This document shows, piece by piece, positions 24,953 through 37,032 of a stretch of DNA of 64,000 nucleotides; the first letter of the stretch is position 1; each line of letters starts with the position of its first letter. The DNA is taken from NCBI RefSeq assembly GCF_001625215.2, contig NC_030381.2:48073214-48137213 (forward strand), given 5' to 3'. The DNA comes from Daucus carota subsp. sativus (taxonomy: Eukaryota > Streptophyta > Magnoliopsida > Apiales > Apiaceae). The notes beneath the pieces were generated by a model that saw only the letters and a list, made by a program, of their open reading frames with translations, was not told the origin of the DNA and did not search any database. A program made the position numbers and the translations under genes.

Positions 24953-27139
24953 TCAAGCAATATGCTGCGCCAGACTCAAAATTTTGATATGCTTTTTCTT
25001 CCTCAGCTCATGTGGTACAGGCCCATGAACCCTCTTTCCAATTGGCTCCCCTTCCTTGTTGACAAGGACACAAGCATTGTCATCAAATTTAACCTCGCTT
25101 CCATCACAACGTCCTCGTGGCATAGCAGCACGGACTACAACAGCATAAACGACAGCTCCCTTCTTCACGGTGCCACCGGGTGCTGCTTCCTTTACAGATG
25201 CAACTATCATATCCCCCAACCTTGCCCCTTTCTTACCCTTCAATGCTTGTATGCACTTTACTAGCTTTGCCCCGGAATTATCGGCAACTTTGAGTTTGGT
25301 ACCCATCTGTATGAATGTCCTTGTTTGCTGTTCATATTTTATAGTAAATAGCATAAAGGTGAGTTCAAATATCTGTGTTCTTCCTCAATGGTGAGAAGCA
25401 TACTTTAACACGGGAGGCTTGAAATAAACAGAGAATTACTTGAAATCATATAATCGTAGATGTAATCCATTATGATTCAATATTAATTCCCATGTAAAAA
25501 TTAATAAAAAAGCTGGCTCTGCTCCAGTCAAATCTTACAGCTCCAAAGTAATAAACAATAATGGCTTGACCACGGGTTTCTGTTCAAGATCTTATGCAAA
25601 TATTACAAACTCTGCAAGATTCTAGGCCCCAGGACAAATATCCACAATCTAAAAAGTATAGCTCACCTTTAAACAATGAACACTTTCAGACATTTGAATG
25701 TGCACATAAGAAAGACTGAAGTTGCATTTCCAAGGTACTTTCTTAGTTTACTCAATTAAGGTAAAAAGAATAAAACCAACTAGCAATATTGAGGTGCTGA
25801 AAACATATGCAAACGGAAAACATACACAAACATAAGCAAAATATTGAGGTACTTTATATTAGTGCAAAAAAAAATTTGGGGTGGAGGGGCTACATGAGGC
25901 AACATCTAGTTTATCCATAGTCACAAGAGATAATACAGCTGCCTGCACAGCTTTCTTTCTGCTTGATGCTAATAATATTAATTCCAGATTCATATACTTT
26001 TACCATAGCTGACTTTCAAATACTACAAGGATCTTTTAGCATGACTTTCAATAGAATGAAGTCCAAGGGAAAGAACTTGAACTGAGTACGTAGCAATACT
26101 AAGGTTGCGTTCACTTGGATGGAATGGAACGAGAGAGGAATGGAATGACAAATTATAAAAAAGTTTTATGGAGAACGAAGAAGGTATGAGAATATAGTGA
26201 CTAAATATGAGTGAGCCTAAATTTTCTATGATGAAGATTGTAGAGAAACGTGATGAAGAAGTGGAACACGCATTCCTTCTAAAACATGTCGGTTAGATTT
26301 ATAGTGCAAATAGCTTGGAATGGAATGATTGAAGGAGTGAAAATTATAGACATTCTCTCCAATCACTTCCAATTTAGAGAACAAATTCCATTCCATTCTC
26401 ACCCCATTCCATTCCATCCAATTAAACGCAGCCTAAGTGAACAATTTTTTATTCGCCACTTCCACGAAAGTGCTTGAATTTTAAAGGCGGAGGTTGTTCA
26501 TCACAATATTGAAAATCTGCAAAGAAAAAAAGACATCTATGAGAAATACTCACCTGAGATAATGAATCAAAACAGGTTGTCTCCTGCGACATCCTCAGTA
26601 AACCAAGAGAATTGCTGTTGAGGCCCCCCAACAATGAACGACCAGCTACATTCCACATATGCGATGAAATAGTTAACAGTTACAACTTCAATAAAATAGT
26701 ACATAAAAAATTCAAGAACATCAAAACAAGGACTCTCTACTCTCTAAACCGTAAAAAAATAAACTCAACTTAACCCTAAAGTTAAAGTAATGCCTACCAT
26801 TACACTATTCTTTCGGGTTTTTTCTCCTTTATCCCACATCAAACCCAATTTCTATATTCTTCCCCAACTTATAAGTAGACTCCCTATAATCATGATATCT
26901 GGGCATTGCTAGCAGCTAGATTGGTTTAACCGGCTACGACAATCAGGCAACACATGGTAATTCCCAATTTACTGTAACGAAGTCTATACGCAAACAAATA
27001 ACACACTAATTGCAGAATACAATATAAAACAAGCAGAAAATTAATTGTACAAGAACAAATTATATAAAAATTGATTAAACAACAATAATAAAGGTATAAG
27101 AAGAGCATAGTTACCACGAAACAATTTAGAAGCAGCCAT
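24953..27139 (-). CDS. Mitochondrial large-subunit ribosomal protein uL14m (HUELLENLOS-like), 163 aa
   Basis: Minus-strand exons: 27115-27139 (MAASKLFR), 26554-26645 and 24953-25327; total 492 nt. The last exon encodes nearly the full bacterial-type L14 domain, with [42 protein letters not shown] and the C-terminal [19 protein letters not shown]. The 45-residue N-terminal extension, rich in Ser, Leu and Arg, is a likely mitochondrial targeting peptide. Arabidopsis HLL, needed for ovule development, has this same architecture, and its paralogue HLP is a close alternative. uL14 contacts 16S-like rRNA near the factor-binding region. The 1.2-kb intron 2 contains a Harbinger-like MITE. The gene is intact. 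Confidence 0.85.
26103..26433. mobile_element. PIF/Harbinger (Tourist-like) MITE in intron 2 of the uL14m gene
   Basis: Inverted ends: GGTTGCGTTCACTTGGATGG at the left and the inverse of GGCTGCGTTTAATTGGATGG at the right. Both sides are flanked by TAA, the 3-bp target duplication of this superfamily. The inner part is also fold-back (GGAATGGAAT/ATTCCATTCC). No coding capacity. Confidence 0.75.
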
Positions 27140-27466
27140 TTCGAATTCAACTGTATACAGAAATTTTTGAGTTGTTAATATCGATTATAAATTCATACAA
27201 GTTTAAGCAAGATGCAAGGAGATCGATTTTACCTGGGTGGCTTCAGCGGCGTCGTTTTGGGTTTAGCAAGCAACCTGTAGTTTGTTTCTAGGTTTTAGCC
27301 CCGCTTGTAATGGCAACTCGACTGCATTCTTACTGGTTACTACAGTTATATATGCTTGTAAAAATTTTATAATCACGTAATTTATTTAATTTCATTTGAG
27401 TGAGTTGCAATTGGTTTAATTATTCATTTAAAAGTTTAATCTTTTGTGATAATTTTTCACTGGAAT

Positions 27467-28057
27467 TACTCCCTCCGTCCCACCCATTTCTTATCAAATG
27501 GGTTGGGCACGGAGGTTAAGTAATATGTACTCCCTCCGTCCCCCTCAATTGTTTACATTGGTGGGGGACACGGAGACCAAGACAATGTATCAAAAATGAG
27601 TAAAGTTAGATGAAAAGTGGGTAAAGTGGTGGGACCCATCAATATTTAATAATAGATTTGAGATAGTGGAGGAAAGTAGTGGGTGTAATAGTAGTTTTTA
27701 TTGTTAAATATGAGATAGTGGGGGAAGATAGTGGGTGTAATGATTGAAAAACTTATTATTTATGGTAATGTAAAGAAATGAGAGGGACATCCCAAAATAG
27801 TAACTGTAAAGAAATGAGAGGGACAGAGGGAGTATAAAGTAGTGGAAAAGAGGAAGAAAAGTGGGTAAAGTGGTGGGACCCATTGATTTTTAATGTATAA
27901 AAAGAAGATAGTGGAGTAAAAGTAGTGTGAAAAAGAAAAAAAAAGTGGAGAAGTGGTGGGACCCATTGACTATTTTTGGTAAGTTTTGAAATGTAAAGAA
28001 TTGCGTGGGACACCCCAGAAAGGAAAGTGTAAAGAAATGGGTGGGACGGAGGGAGTA
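27467..28057. mobile_element. Outer Stowaway-like MITE interrupted by another MITE
   Basis: Ends: TACTCCCTCCGTCCCACCCA at 27467 and its inverse TGGGTGGGACGGAGGGAGTA ending at 28057, with TA at both edges. A second Stowaway-like element sits inside at 27528-27834. The remainder has GTGGGACCCATTGA-type motifs repeated. Confidence 0.8.
27528..27834. mobile_element. Inner Stowaway-like MITE nested in the 27467-28057 element
   Basis: Ends: TACTCCCTCCGTCCCCCTCA and inverse GAGGGACAGAGGGAGTA, with TA on both sides. The interior has GTGGTGGGACCCATCAATAT and two copies of a TGTAAAGAAATGAGAGGGAC block near the right end. Confidence 0.8.
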
Positions 28058-28500
28058 CAATTTATTTTGTGATCTTAATTATTTTTTACAAAATAATTTA
28101 TATAAACTATTAATTAATTGTTAAAGTTAGTAGTATTTAATCTAAAGAAGCATTCGGGAATTGATAAAACAAAAATTTATTAAGTTATCAATTCTAAATA
28201 AATTATACTCATCTACATATCTGACTTTTTTCGACACATATGTTAAGATTCTAAAAATAATCATATCATTCCGAATTTCTGATACGTATGAGTATCCTCG
28301 AGCATTCTTAAAATAAATATGATCTAAATTTTTTTATTTTTTTTAAAAGCTGCACGCATTATTATAAAAGATGATATTTTCATATAAAATATATAAAAAT
28401 CATTTTTTCTTAAATAACTCATGTGACTGTGGTATACTGTTATTCAAATACGATGACCAAGCCCAATGTTGGAGAGGCCCAGGTCAGATGATCAAAAACC
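28058..28500. other. AT-rich spacer upstream of the NAA38-like gene
   Basis: No coding signal. The promoter of the NAA38-like gene should lie at the right end; no clear TATA box stands out. Confidence 0.4.
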
Positions 28501-29460
28501 CAACCGAACAGACGAGCTAGCAGCGATTAAATCGCCGATTGCGAGCTCAAATTTCTGGCGGTGAGTAAAGTTCTAATCTTTTTGATTTCTTACCTTAGTT
28601 CTTATTTATTTTGTTTAATGCTTTCGAATTGTAATTGCTTGCTCATCTGTTAGGTAAAGACACGCTGCTGATTTGAGAGATAGAGATGAAATTAATTAAT
28701 TTATGCATTTGTTAATGTTTTAGTTTCAAGTTATAACACTTCTTATTGGAATTTATTTATGATGTATATTAGTTTCTGTTTTATTGACCCCGCACTAAGC
28801 CAATCTTTCGAAAAAATATTAACAATTTGTAGTTCATATTGTCTATTGATTAAGGGTACAATACAGATTTCGTGTCCAAGGATACCGTTACAGTAGTACA
28901 ATGAAGCTACAGAATTGACTATTGAGAAATGAGACTTTTTTGGTGCAACATCGGGTAGCATATCATATTGAAAGCTTAATACATTTGAAATTGTTTTCTG
29001 GTATTATGTGGTTGGAGTCTGAAATCAGCTGTTTGTGTTTGATTGGTTCGGTTTTGAAAGTTTTCGGTATGTTCTTAAATTAAAATTGACGAGAACTTAA
29101 TACGAAGCCACACTGATAATTGGCCTATTGAATATGCAAATGATGTTGTTGCCTGTCGGGGTGAATTTGAATGTAATGAGGACTTGCTCTGTTATACTCC
29201 ATAATATGCACATTTTTTCTGCTCATCCTCCGCTACCCTTAACCACCAAAAGTTGTATCTGCACTTTTAAATGACGTATATACATAATAATGATATTATA
29301 ATTAGTAAGAGATGAATATCTTTAATATCTTTCATGCTTTTTAATGCTGTGGCATTCTTATATTGTGTCATGAGACTAAGTGTTTTCGACTGTTTTCTGT
29401 TTCGCCCTCGACAGTTCCAGAGGCATTAAGAATACAGACAGAAGATTGTATCAAACTATC
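28501..29460 (+). promoter_or_regulatory. Probable non-coding leader exons of the NAA38-like gene
   Basis: A plausible first exon ends at 28560 (CTGGCG followed by donor GTGAGTAAAG). A second small exon fits 29416-29460, between acceptor CTCGACAG and donor GTATACT. Neither opens a long frame, so both would be 5' untranslated. This rests on splice-site shape only. Confidence 0.4.
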
Positions 29461-29871
29461 AGGTATACTATAAATTCTCTATAATGGAGCGTCAGCCTTA
29501 GTTCCCTTGTCACCTTTAAAACCAAGGTTTCTTTTCTTAATTATAATTAATTTCTGTTAAAAATTTGTACTAATTTTATCCCTGATGAGGAGACATAGAT
29601 AATGTGCTGAATTTAAAGGGAAAAATGTGTGTTCTTAGACAATATGAAGATTTATAATGTTCCTTCTTTGGTAGGGATGCTCTAAACATGCAAACAACAG
29701 GCCTTTCAGATTCTTTTTTTTAAAATAAAATGGATAAACATGATTAAAATATGACTTTCGAGTCAGTAGTAATATATCATGACTTCTGTCTGTAATTGCA
29801 AAAGAATTAGAAGTTGCTACATTTTTTATGTTCAGAAATCAACTGATCTTGGTTGTCGTATCATAAAGCTC

Positions 29872-30228
29872 ATGGAAGCCCAAAGCCAACTGGAGACATC
29901 ATCAACCAAGCCAGAAGAGTTGGATATGCCTAAAGCAGACCGTTCATCTCATGTAGATGGGGTAAAGAAGCTTCTGTTCCGTCGAATGCTTGTCGGGGTA
30001 AATGATGGGAGGTTTTTTATGGGCAACTTTTACTGCCTTGATAAGCAAGGGAATATTATTTTGCAAGATGCAGTGGAATATCGTAGTATGCGTCGTAATT
30101 CTCCAACTCCATTGGAGCAGCGTTGCCTAGGCCTCATTCTCATACCTTCCTCTTGCAGAACATCTTGTCACGTGGACTCATCCATCGAGGAACAACTGGC
30201 ACTATTATCACTCCAGGGACAGAAATAA
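29872..30228 (+). CDS. NAA38/LSMD1-like LSM-domain protein, NatC auxiliary subunit, 118 aa
   Basis: The coding part fits in one exon: an acceptor (TTCAG) at 29834 and an ATG at 29872. After a polar N-terminus of about 25 residues comes a single Sm/LSM fold: KKLLFRRMLVGVNDGRFFMG (Sm1 strand region), LDKQGNIILQDAVEYRS, and LGLILIPSSCRT with HVD (Sm2). In animals and plants such LSMD1-type proteins are the small NatC subunit NAA38, which together with NAA30 and NAA35 acetylates N-termini beginning Met-hydrophobic. Length and layout match. A general LSM-like function in RNA binding is the alternative. The start at 29872 is preferred over an in-frame ATG upstream at 29779 because of the acceptor. 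Confidence 0.8.
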   Translation: MEAQSQLETSSTKPEELDMPKADRSSHVDGVKKLLFRRMLVGVNDGRFFMGNFYCLDKQGNIILQDAVEYRSMRRNSPTPLEQRCLGLILIPSSCRTSCHVDSSIEEQLALLSLQGQK

Positions 30229-31236
30229 TCTCAATTCGCCACAGATAATTTATTTGTTATGAAACTGTGAGATCTGAAAGTTTCTGCACCCCAAAAAAAA
30301 TACTCCCTTTTCTCTGTTATTAAGTGGATGTAAATTTTAAGATCTAAAAGTAATGTTTTGTGCTTAAATTGATGTGAACAATCATTTAAGCATTGTGCCT
30401 GTTAGGATTTTCAAGTTGTTTTCATTTGCCAGGTTAAAATCAGCAATGTCTCATTAGTTGCATGGGACTACTATTAACTGTTATGTTGTTTATTTAAATG
30501 CAATATAAGTTGCCGTTGCCCTTGGGGCAGCTATTAAGATCCTCTGAGATCCTCTGTTATTGATATGAAAAGGTTTTCGGTATGTAATTTGCTTAATAGG
30601 TATGATACATGAGTAATGCTGCAGGTGCTCTTAAACTCTTATCAGTTCCCTGAAATTTTCGCACAGTTTGATCCGTTTTTACACATTTTGATCAGCTCAA
30701 CAGATGAGAGATTAAGTTGAATAAGCAATGAGTTCTATTACATGATTTAACAACCAGAATGTCTGCAAGAATATATGTTACTGCAGGGAAGGTTTCTGCT
30801 AGCAACTAAATAATCAATTCAAATCATTTATGAAATTAATGATGTCAACAGCTAGCTACAAAGTATCTGCTCGTTTTTCTTTTTCGATCTTGTGCTGGGA
30901 ACTATGAAATGAGATGGATAAAAGGCCCCACTGAGATGACGGGGTGCAACCTGAGGATATTATTCACTGCTCTAAGATCATATTATGCGACTTTTGGCTA
31001 ATGTCGTCGAGTACACAAGAAATCACATTTCAGCAATCAGGCTTACAGAACCCGAAAGTATTGGAACTAAACTCGCTTTGCATTGAAAGTTCTTAATCGG
31101 ATATACAACAAATACTAATTTTGACATACTTGATAAGGAATTAGTGCTTAGCTTTTAGCACTTCTGCCTTAATACAGCTTTGGTACTTGATAATTTACCC
31201 AGGACAAGCTGAGACATTAGTACAACTCAACAACCG
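30229..31236. other. Convergent spacer between NAA38-like (+) and DEG5 (-)
   Basis: Holds the 3' untranslated parts of two genes facing each other. No further ORF with support; A/T runs near 30292 may be part of a polyadenylation region. Confidence 0.45.
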
Positions 31237-34200
31237 TCAATACCTGTCCCTGTAAGCTGTTCCATATACAATTAGGGCAGGTATAGTTCGCACAACAGTA
31301 TCTATTGGTATTGCAAAGTTAACACCAGAGGACATCCCACTACCTGCATTACAGAACAGAAGTATAAATTATAAAGGTTAATGTAGAAACCTTCTGCACG
31401 AAAGCCACAATCCCTTAGCACTAACTTATACTAAGAACCAGGCTGCAATTCTTAATTAATGACGAAACGTCTCTTTACCTTTGCGAGTGAAAGTAGCCGT
31501 GTTAACACCAATAACATGACCAAATGAATCAATCAAGGGGCCGCCTGAATTTCCTGCATAAACCAACTCCCCTTTATAAAAATCATTTGCAAGTGTATTT
31601 TGAATAGAGGAAAGTAGAAGCACCAACTTTAAAACCAGATGGGACACTATTGCAATTTAATCTTAAGATTTAAATCCGCACTGCTTTAAACGTACATGTA
31701 GCCTTATTTGCAGATTCTCAATCAGTGAAATTTCTAAATATTTAAACTTCTACCTGAATTAATAGCAGCATCTGTTTGGATTGCCCCTCTGATGGGGCTG
31801 CCATTTGGTGAAGGTATCTCCCTGCCTAACCCACTGATTACCTGGTATCGCAAATGGTCAGTAAATTTTTCAATATACTTGGAGGAGCTTGCATCAAATA
31901 ATTGTTAGTTAATGTAGTAATCATTAGTTATTAAATATCTTTATGTAACAGCAATTTTTTGGTAGATCTCCTAGTGTAGAGCATCACACTCACGCACGAC
32001 ATCAATAAGTTAGTAATGTTACTGACTAGAGGTTGGGAAAAAAAGTAATCAATAAGAGCTTTGTCCAGATGATACTGTAAAAAAAATCCAGATAGATTTA
32101 CCCCTGTTGTCAGAGTGTTCTCGTATCCATAAGGATTCCCAATGGCGAAGCAGCTCTGACCCACACGTAAACTATCTGATGTTCCAAGAGTGACTGGCTT
32201 TGGTTCATTTCCTTCAACGTCAACCTGAAATAATATAATAAGTCAACATTGGATACAACGGTAGGCGTATCAGGGTTAATTTGGACCAGAACTAGCAAAA
32301 GAGTTCCGTCTAGATAAGCAACAGGGAATTTTGAAGTATTTATGACTTTATATGGACCATTCATAAAGTATTTAGCCATTTAGGGTGGAAGATCTCAGAA
32401 TTTTCCTGTTGAAGCCAGTCCACCACTTTGTACTAGCAACCATAAGAATGGCATTTGATGCTAGAAAATTATTCCTAAGCAGCATAGAGCTGAACAGTAT
32501 GATTTTATCCAGAATGGAACATTTCAGAACCTTGAAAACAGCTATCTCATTTCCCAGCCTAGTATAAACTACTCATATCCTTACTTCTCTTAAAAATTCT
32601 AACTACTTTTCAATATTTACCAAACGTGAACCATGGAAGAAGGAAATATGTCACTACAGGGTGAACCATGGAAGCATTTTACTTAACTCTGGAGCATTAC
32701 ACTGCCAAATTAAAACGTACCTATATTAATAAGATAAGTAAGGTTTCGCGAGTATGTATGTGACTTTGTTGTGCTTTCAGATGTATTAAATGCTCATGTG
32801 TAAATATATTTAAAAAATGTTTGATTAGCAAAATAATGTAATTAAATGTTCAGGATAGTAGTAGGAGTTTCATTCTTTAACCTTTAGAACAGCCAAATCA
32901 TATGCTGGATCCACACCAATGATCTTAGCATCCCTAGAGAAGCTGTTGCCCCGTTTATCAACTAGATATACCTGTACGAGACACAGATGCACCATATCAA
33001 GGGTTAGGGCAGGTATATATCCATAACAGAGATCTGGAATTACCACTTCTTGCAATGAAAGGAAGCAGATAGATAAAAAAATGAATAGGGATTCTTAAAC
33101 AAAAACCTTACAGCGCTGTAGTCCTCCACTGTCCATAGCCAGTTTCGAAATGACATGATAATTCGTCACCTGTCAATAATATGTCTAATAAAAAACATAA
33201 TACATTTCCATATCAAGAGAAGAGACCACATTCAGTGGCGAAAATATAAAATAAATCAGTGGCACATACAACTCAATTAATGAGTCCCTGCTTGAACACA
33301 AAGTCTCCAACAACAAACACATTCATGCAAAAAAAATAAGATCTTCTTATCTCGGTACCAGGGAAGACAAATTTTTATACCATGCATAGATACTGCCAGA
33401 GGGAGTTTCAATAATTTTTAGAAATAATTATCTAGTTCAGACAAAATTTAGAAAATGTCAACCATATGAATTATTTAAAAATAATTACCAAGTGACTGCT
33501 ACATGTGAAATAAGAATAATCTTCAAAAATAATCTATATTAACTGCAGAGGCATTACTATTGGTTTTAAGTATAGAATGTTCGAAATTATCAAAAAAAAA
33601 AAAGTATAGAATGTTCGAAGAAACCACCTAGTTATGGTACAAAAAACAGCCAACGCTCGACCTTTAATGTAATTATCAGACGATGGCATGGTTCCAAAAT
33701 AACATGCATTGCAACAGAATTTAAAATGTGGGGAAATCACAAGATCAATAACTGCACATAATGATGATTTACTTTTTCCTTATAGGATGCTGACTATACA
33801 TATGTATGCAATATAGGATTAAAATCCTACAATGTGACCAAACTTATCCCAGATGAAGCCTGAACCTGTCCCTTCGACCTTTGCAAGTTCATCATCTATC
33901 ATCACTACCTCATCAGAGCTCTTGGGTTTTTTCACGATTTCAAGGTCTTTGATGAAAACAACAGACGGTGAAGTTTCCTACATATACACCAAGAAGCTTT
34001 GTTATAATAAACCAGAATGACATTTAGCTTGACACTGCAAGAATGCTTCTGCATTATGGTGCAAGGACAAAGGAGTGGCATTCACATAGATTATGTTAGT
34101 CGTGTTTACAGTTGGAAATCACGAATTTAAGCTCAGCATGAATTAGAAAAGACTTAGCATCATGGCTCAGTGCCAGGCCCCACAACATAGATTGTCAGAT

Positions 34201-35404
34201 ATAAGAAATTTGAATCCCACTACACATTTCTCAACATTTAAGCATACTCTGTCTGCTAGAAAACAATGTGCTACATTTTCAAGATAAGAGTGCATCGCCT
34301 TAAAAGGATGCACAAGTCTTTTCAATCAAAGAGATACATGGAAGACTAATCTTCAATGTTTACCCCAAGACCCTACAAGAGTTCTTATATATGCCAGGGT
34401 ATAGTGGTTTTGCACAAATAAAGACCACCATTAGATGCCTTCCTTTTTGGTAATGTTTAAGGTGTTATTTTTGATTTGTCCCACATCGGTTTAGGGAGGG
34501 GTTATAGATGCTACTATACAAGAGTGAAAGAAGTCCTTTATTGTACAATCTATTTTCTGGTACCTAGCAGTATGTAGCTCAAAGCTGAATCACTTCATTA
34601 GGTCAGCATCCTTCAACTGAAGAATTTATGGCTAATCTGTTGTTTAAATTTAAATCATGAAAATAATAATTTTTTTTAAAGCTATTCTACAATGGTACAT
34701 GAAGACATACCAGCAACGATCAAATTGTTGCCTAAATACTATGCCCCAATGGCCAAAACTGCAGCCGTTAAAAACACAGGCAGACATGATAAATGTAGGG
34801 TTCTTGCCATTCAAATTCCATCTATCTACACAGTACGAGTGCATAATTTCTATTCAAAATCAACATCTGATCAGCAAAGTTGTCAAATTTCAGTATAATC
34901 GGGTGACCCAATTACAACATGCAGTCCCAATAAATAGTTCCAACAAGCATCACCACTACATAAGACAAGCTATTTCATTTAAGGCCCTCATTTGCAAAAG
35001 CTTCTTCGGATTTCGATTACTACAGAATCTAAAATTGCTTATGTTTTAATCAAACCAACCAAAGTACACACACACACACACACACATGGTAAAGAGTAGT
35101 GAGTTTAGATGACCTCAAAAAGCTGAACAACTCTATCCTCTTCTTGATCAAGTGTATCTTCATCTTCTTGTTGTTGGGCATTTGCCAATAGCTGAAATGA
35201 AAAGGGAGTGGACACCAGAGAAGTAGCAGTAAAGATCAAAGCTTTTCTCCTTGTGACAATAATGTTGCTCTTCTTTCTTGCATCATTGCTTTCAGAACCC
35301 AAACATAACCAACAACTAGTGGAAGAACTACATGACGAAGATTGTTTGAGGTTAGAGACCAGTTGGGGGATAGATTGCACTCTTAAACAACCCAACACCA
35401 CCAT
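31237..35404 (-). CDS. DEG5: DEG5-like trypsin-type serine protease of the thylakoid lumen, 327 aa
   Basis: Minus-strand exons: 35114-35404, 33831-33977, 33107-33169, 32882-32971, 32102-32224, 31754-31841, 31479-31553, 31237-31343; total 984 nt ending in TGA. The protease domain shows the triad: TNYHVI (His), PAYDLAVL (Asp) and NSGNSGGPL (Ser). It ends right after VNFAIPIDTVVRTIPALIVYG, so there is no PDZ domain, which is the mark of DEG5 against DEG1 and DEG8. The N-terminus has a chloroplast transit-like Ser-rich segment and a twin-arginine thylakoid signal (TRRKALIFTATSL) ending near ANAQ. DEG5 works with DEG8 in degrading damaged D1 of photosystem II. Start at 35404 is the first ATG; the frame continues upstream without one. 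The gene is intact. Confidence 0.92.
34150..34222 (+). repeat. Possible SINE remnant (tRNA-like promoter boxes) in DEG5 intron 1
   Basis: ATGGCTCAGTGCCAGG resembles a pol III A box region and TTTGAATCCCAC about 45 nt later resembles a B box, the layout of plant SINE heads. No poly-A/T tail or target duplication is secure. Confidence 0.3.
35065..35087. repeat. (AC)n microsatellite
   Basis: An uninterrupted run of about eleven AC dinucleotides in the first intron of the DEG5 gene, close to exon 1. Confidence 0.9.
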
Positions 35405-35449
35405 CACTTTAACCCACTGTACTTTCCTTATTCTGTTTCTGTTGTGCAA

Positions 35450-36553
35450 AGGAAAAAAAATTAGAAGGTGTTTTTTCTTTGTTCTTATTCATGGGATAGA
35501 TTGGAGTTTATGTTTTGTGGTTCTACTCAGTTCAAAGGATTTTCTATTTAGCTTGGGAAAATATGTATACACATTTTTTATAAATAAGCTTTAATGCTCT
35601 TTAGTCTTTTGACTTTTCCCGTTTGTTTTTGCATCTCAAAATATTACAATTACTTTTAAGTTTTAACTGATCTCATCTGACAAATTGTTTTGGTTTTTTT
35701 CTCTGTTATGTTTTTTTTTATTAATTGCACTGTTTCTATTTTCATATAAGAATTAAGAAATAGTAATAGGAGAATTTATTGAGTGTTTGAAGAATTTTTT
35801 TTTTATCGACATGTACAAAGTATTGAGTTATCGTCTTTGCAAACTGCAACGAGATCCGATAAAAATTTGAAGTGTCCAAAAGATGACATGATTACTAAAA
35901 TACTCCTATGGACATGCCCCAGGACTACTATGCAGATTGCAGAACCACAACTTTCAGAACCAACTGAATATACTGAACAATCATATTGTTGCTGCAATTT
36001 TTTGTGCTGATTATCAAAATTCTGGGTGTACACTTTACACTCTTTTTTTTGGTGGCTTAGTTTTTATAATATTAGTAATATATGAGGCAAAGCGTCTACT
36101 TTAAAAAATAGAGCAAAGTTAATAGAAAGAAGTTCAAGCTCCTATGAGCATTGCAACAATAAAATTTGGATTGGAAAAAAAAATTCCGAGTTCATTTAAA
36201 AGAAACAGAAATTTTCACTTCTCATACCGTAATTTTGCACTTGTCACTTGTCATACCATAACTTTGCATTTATCACTTGGCAAAGGGCTATGGTGATTCA
36301 TTATTTGAGAGGGGTACTATCTGACGCTTCGCTCGATTATTGTCCTATTCCGCTCTGGTATTGTATTCTACTTTTTAAGTACGGGGCGGGGTTAACCCAT
36401 ACGGCGATAAATAAAACATAAGAACTTCAACTAGAGATAATTTGAGTTGGTTGGCCATAATCAAGGAGTGACGCTTTGACTACCAGCAAATGCTGCCAAA
36501 GCCGACCCTCTCAAGTTTCGGGCTGTTTTCTAGAGTAAAGTAGCCGATCTATA
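35450..36553. other. Spacer upstream of DEG5, no supported gene
   Basis: The DEG5 promoter should lie at its left end. Farther on are AT-rich sequence and, at about 36218-36285, a short duplicated phrase (TCACTTGTCATACC / CACTTGGCAAAGG-like). No ORF with recognisable features. Confidence 0.4.
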
Positions 36554-36625
36554 TGTCCTCCGGGTTCCATTCCTCGGCCCATCCTAAACTTGTAGCATCA
36601 TCTGCAACATCCTTGTTCTTGTCCT
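36554..36625 (-). pseudogene. Orphan exon-like segment, minus strand
   Basis: On the minus strand an acceptor (TTACTGCAG) opens a frame coding about 24 residues (DKNKDVADDATSLGWAEEWN and a few more) before a stop. It looks like the last exon of a gene, with a Trp- and acid-rich end, but no partner exons are recognised nearby. It may be a relic of a captured or deleted gene. I cannot name the source. Confidence 0.3.
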
Positions 36626-37032
36626 GCAGTAAAAACGCTATAACTAGCATTTAATCGGATAGAGAGATAGTTCATCATCCATACGAGCTGATGCGGAGTG
36701 AGGTTCCTCCAAATTTTCGTCAAATAAGATACATTAGACTATATATAGTCTGGTGACATACTTAATAAAATGGAAGAAACTACCAGGATTCACCCTACTT
36801 AATAACATCTTCGCAAAAATAAAGCCGAGGTGCAGTCTTATTCAGCTTCCATTCTTATTGCTCAACCTCATATTTGCATATACATGCGTTGACATTATTA
36901 TTAAAAAAAACAGCAGATAATAAGAACAAAATTACAAAAGTAAGTGAACCAAAAGCTATTTTCTGGATACAACCCTCCTAGATTATTAAAGATAGTTACT
37001 GATTACTACTTAAACCTCTTAAAATCTTCTTC

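Noticed and set aside
27756-28013. Minus-strand frames of 68-85 codons within the nested MITEs
   Set aside because: Arise from the MITE's low-complexity purine-rich sequence.
35405-35449. Longer N-terminus for DEG5
   Set aside because: Would need a non-ATG start; first ATG is at 35404 and the transit peptide is complete from there.
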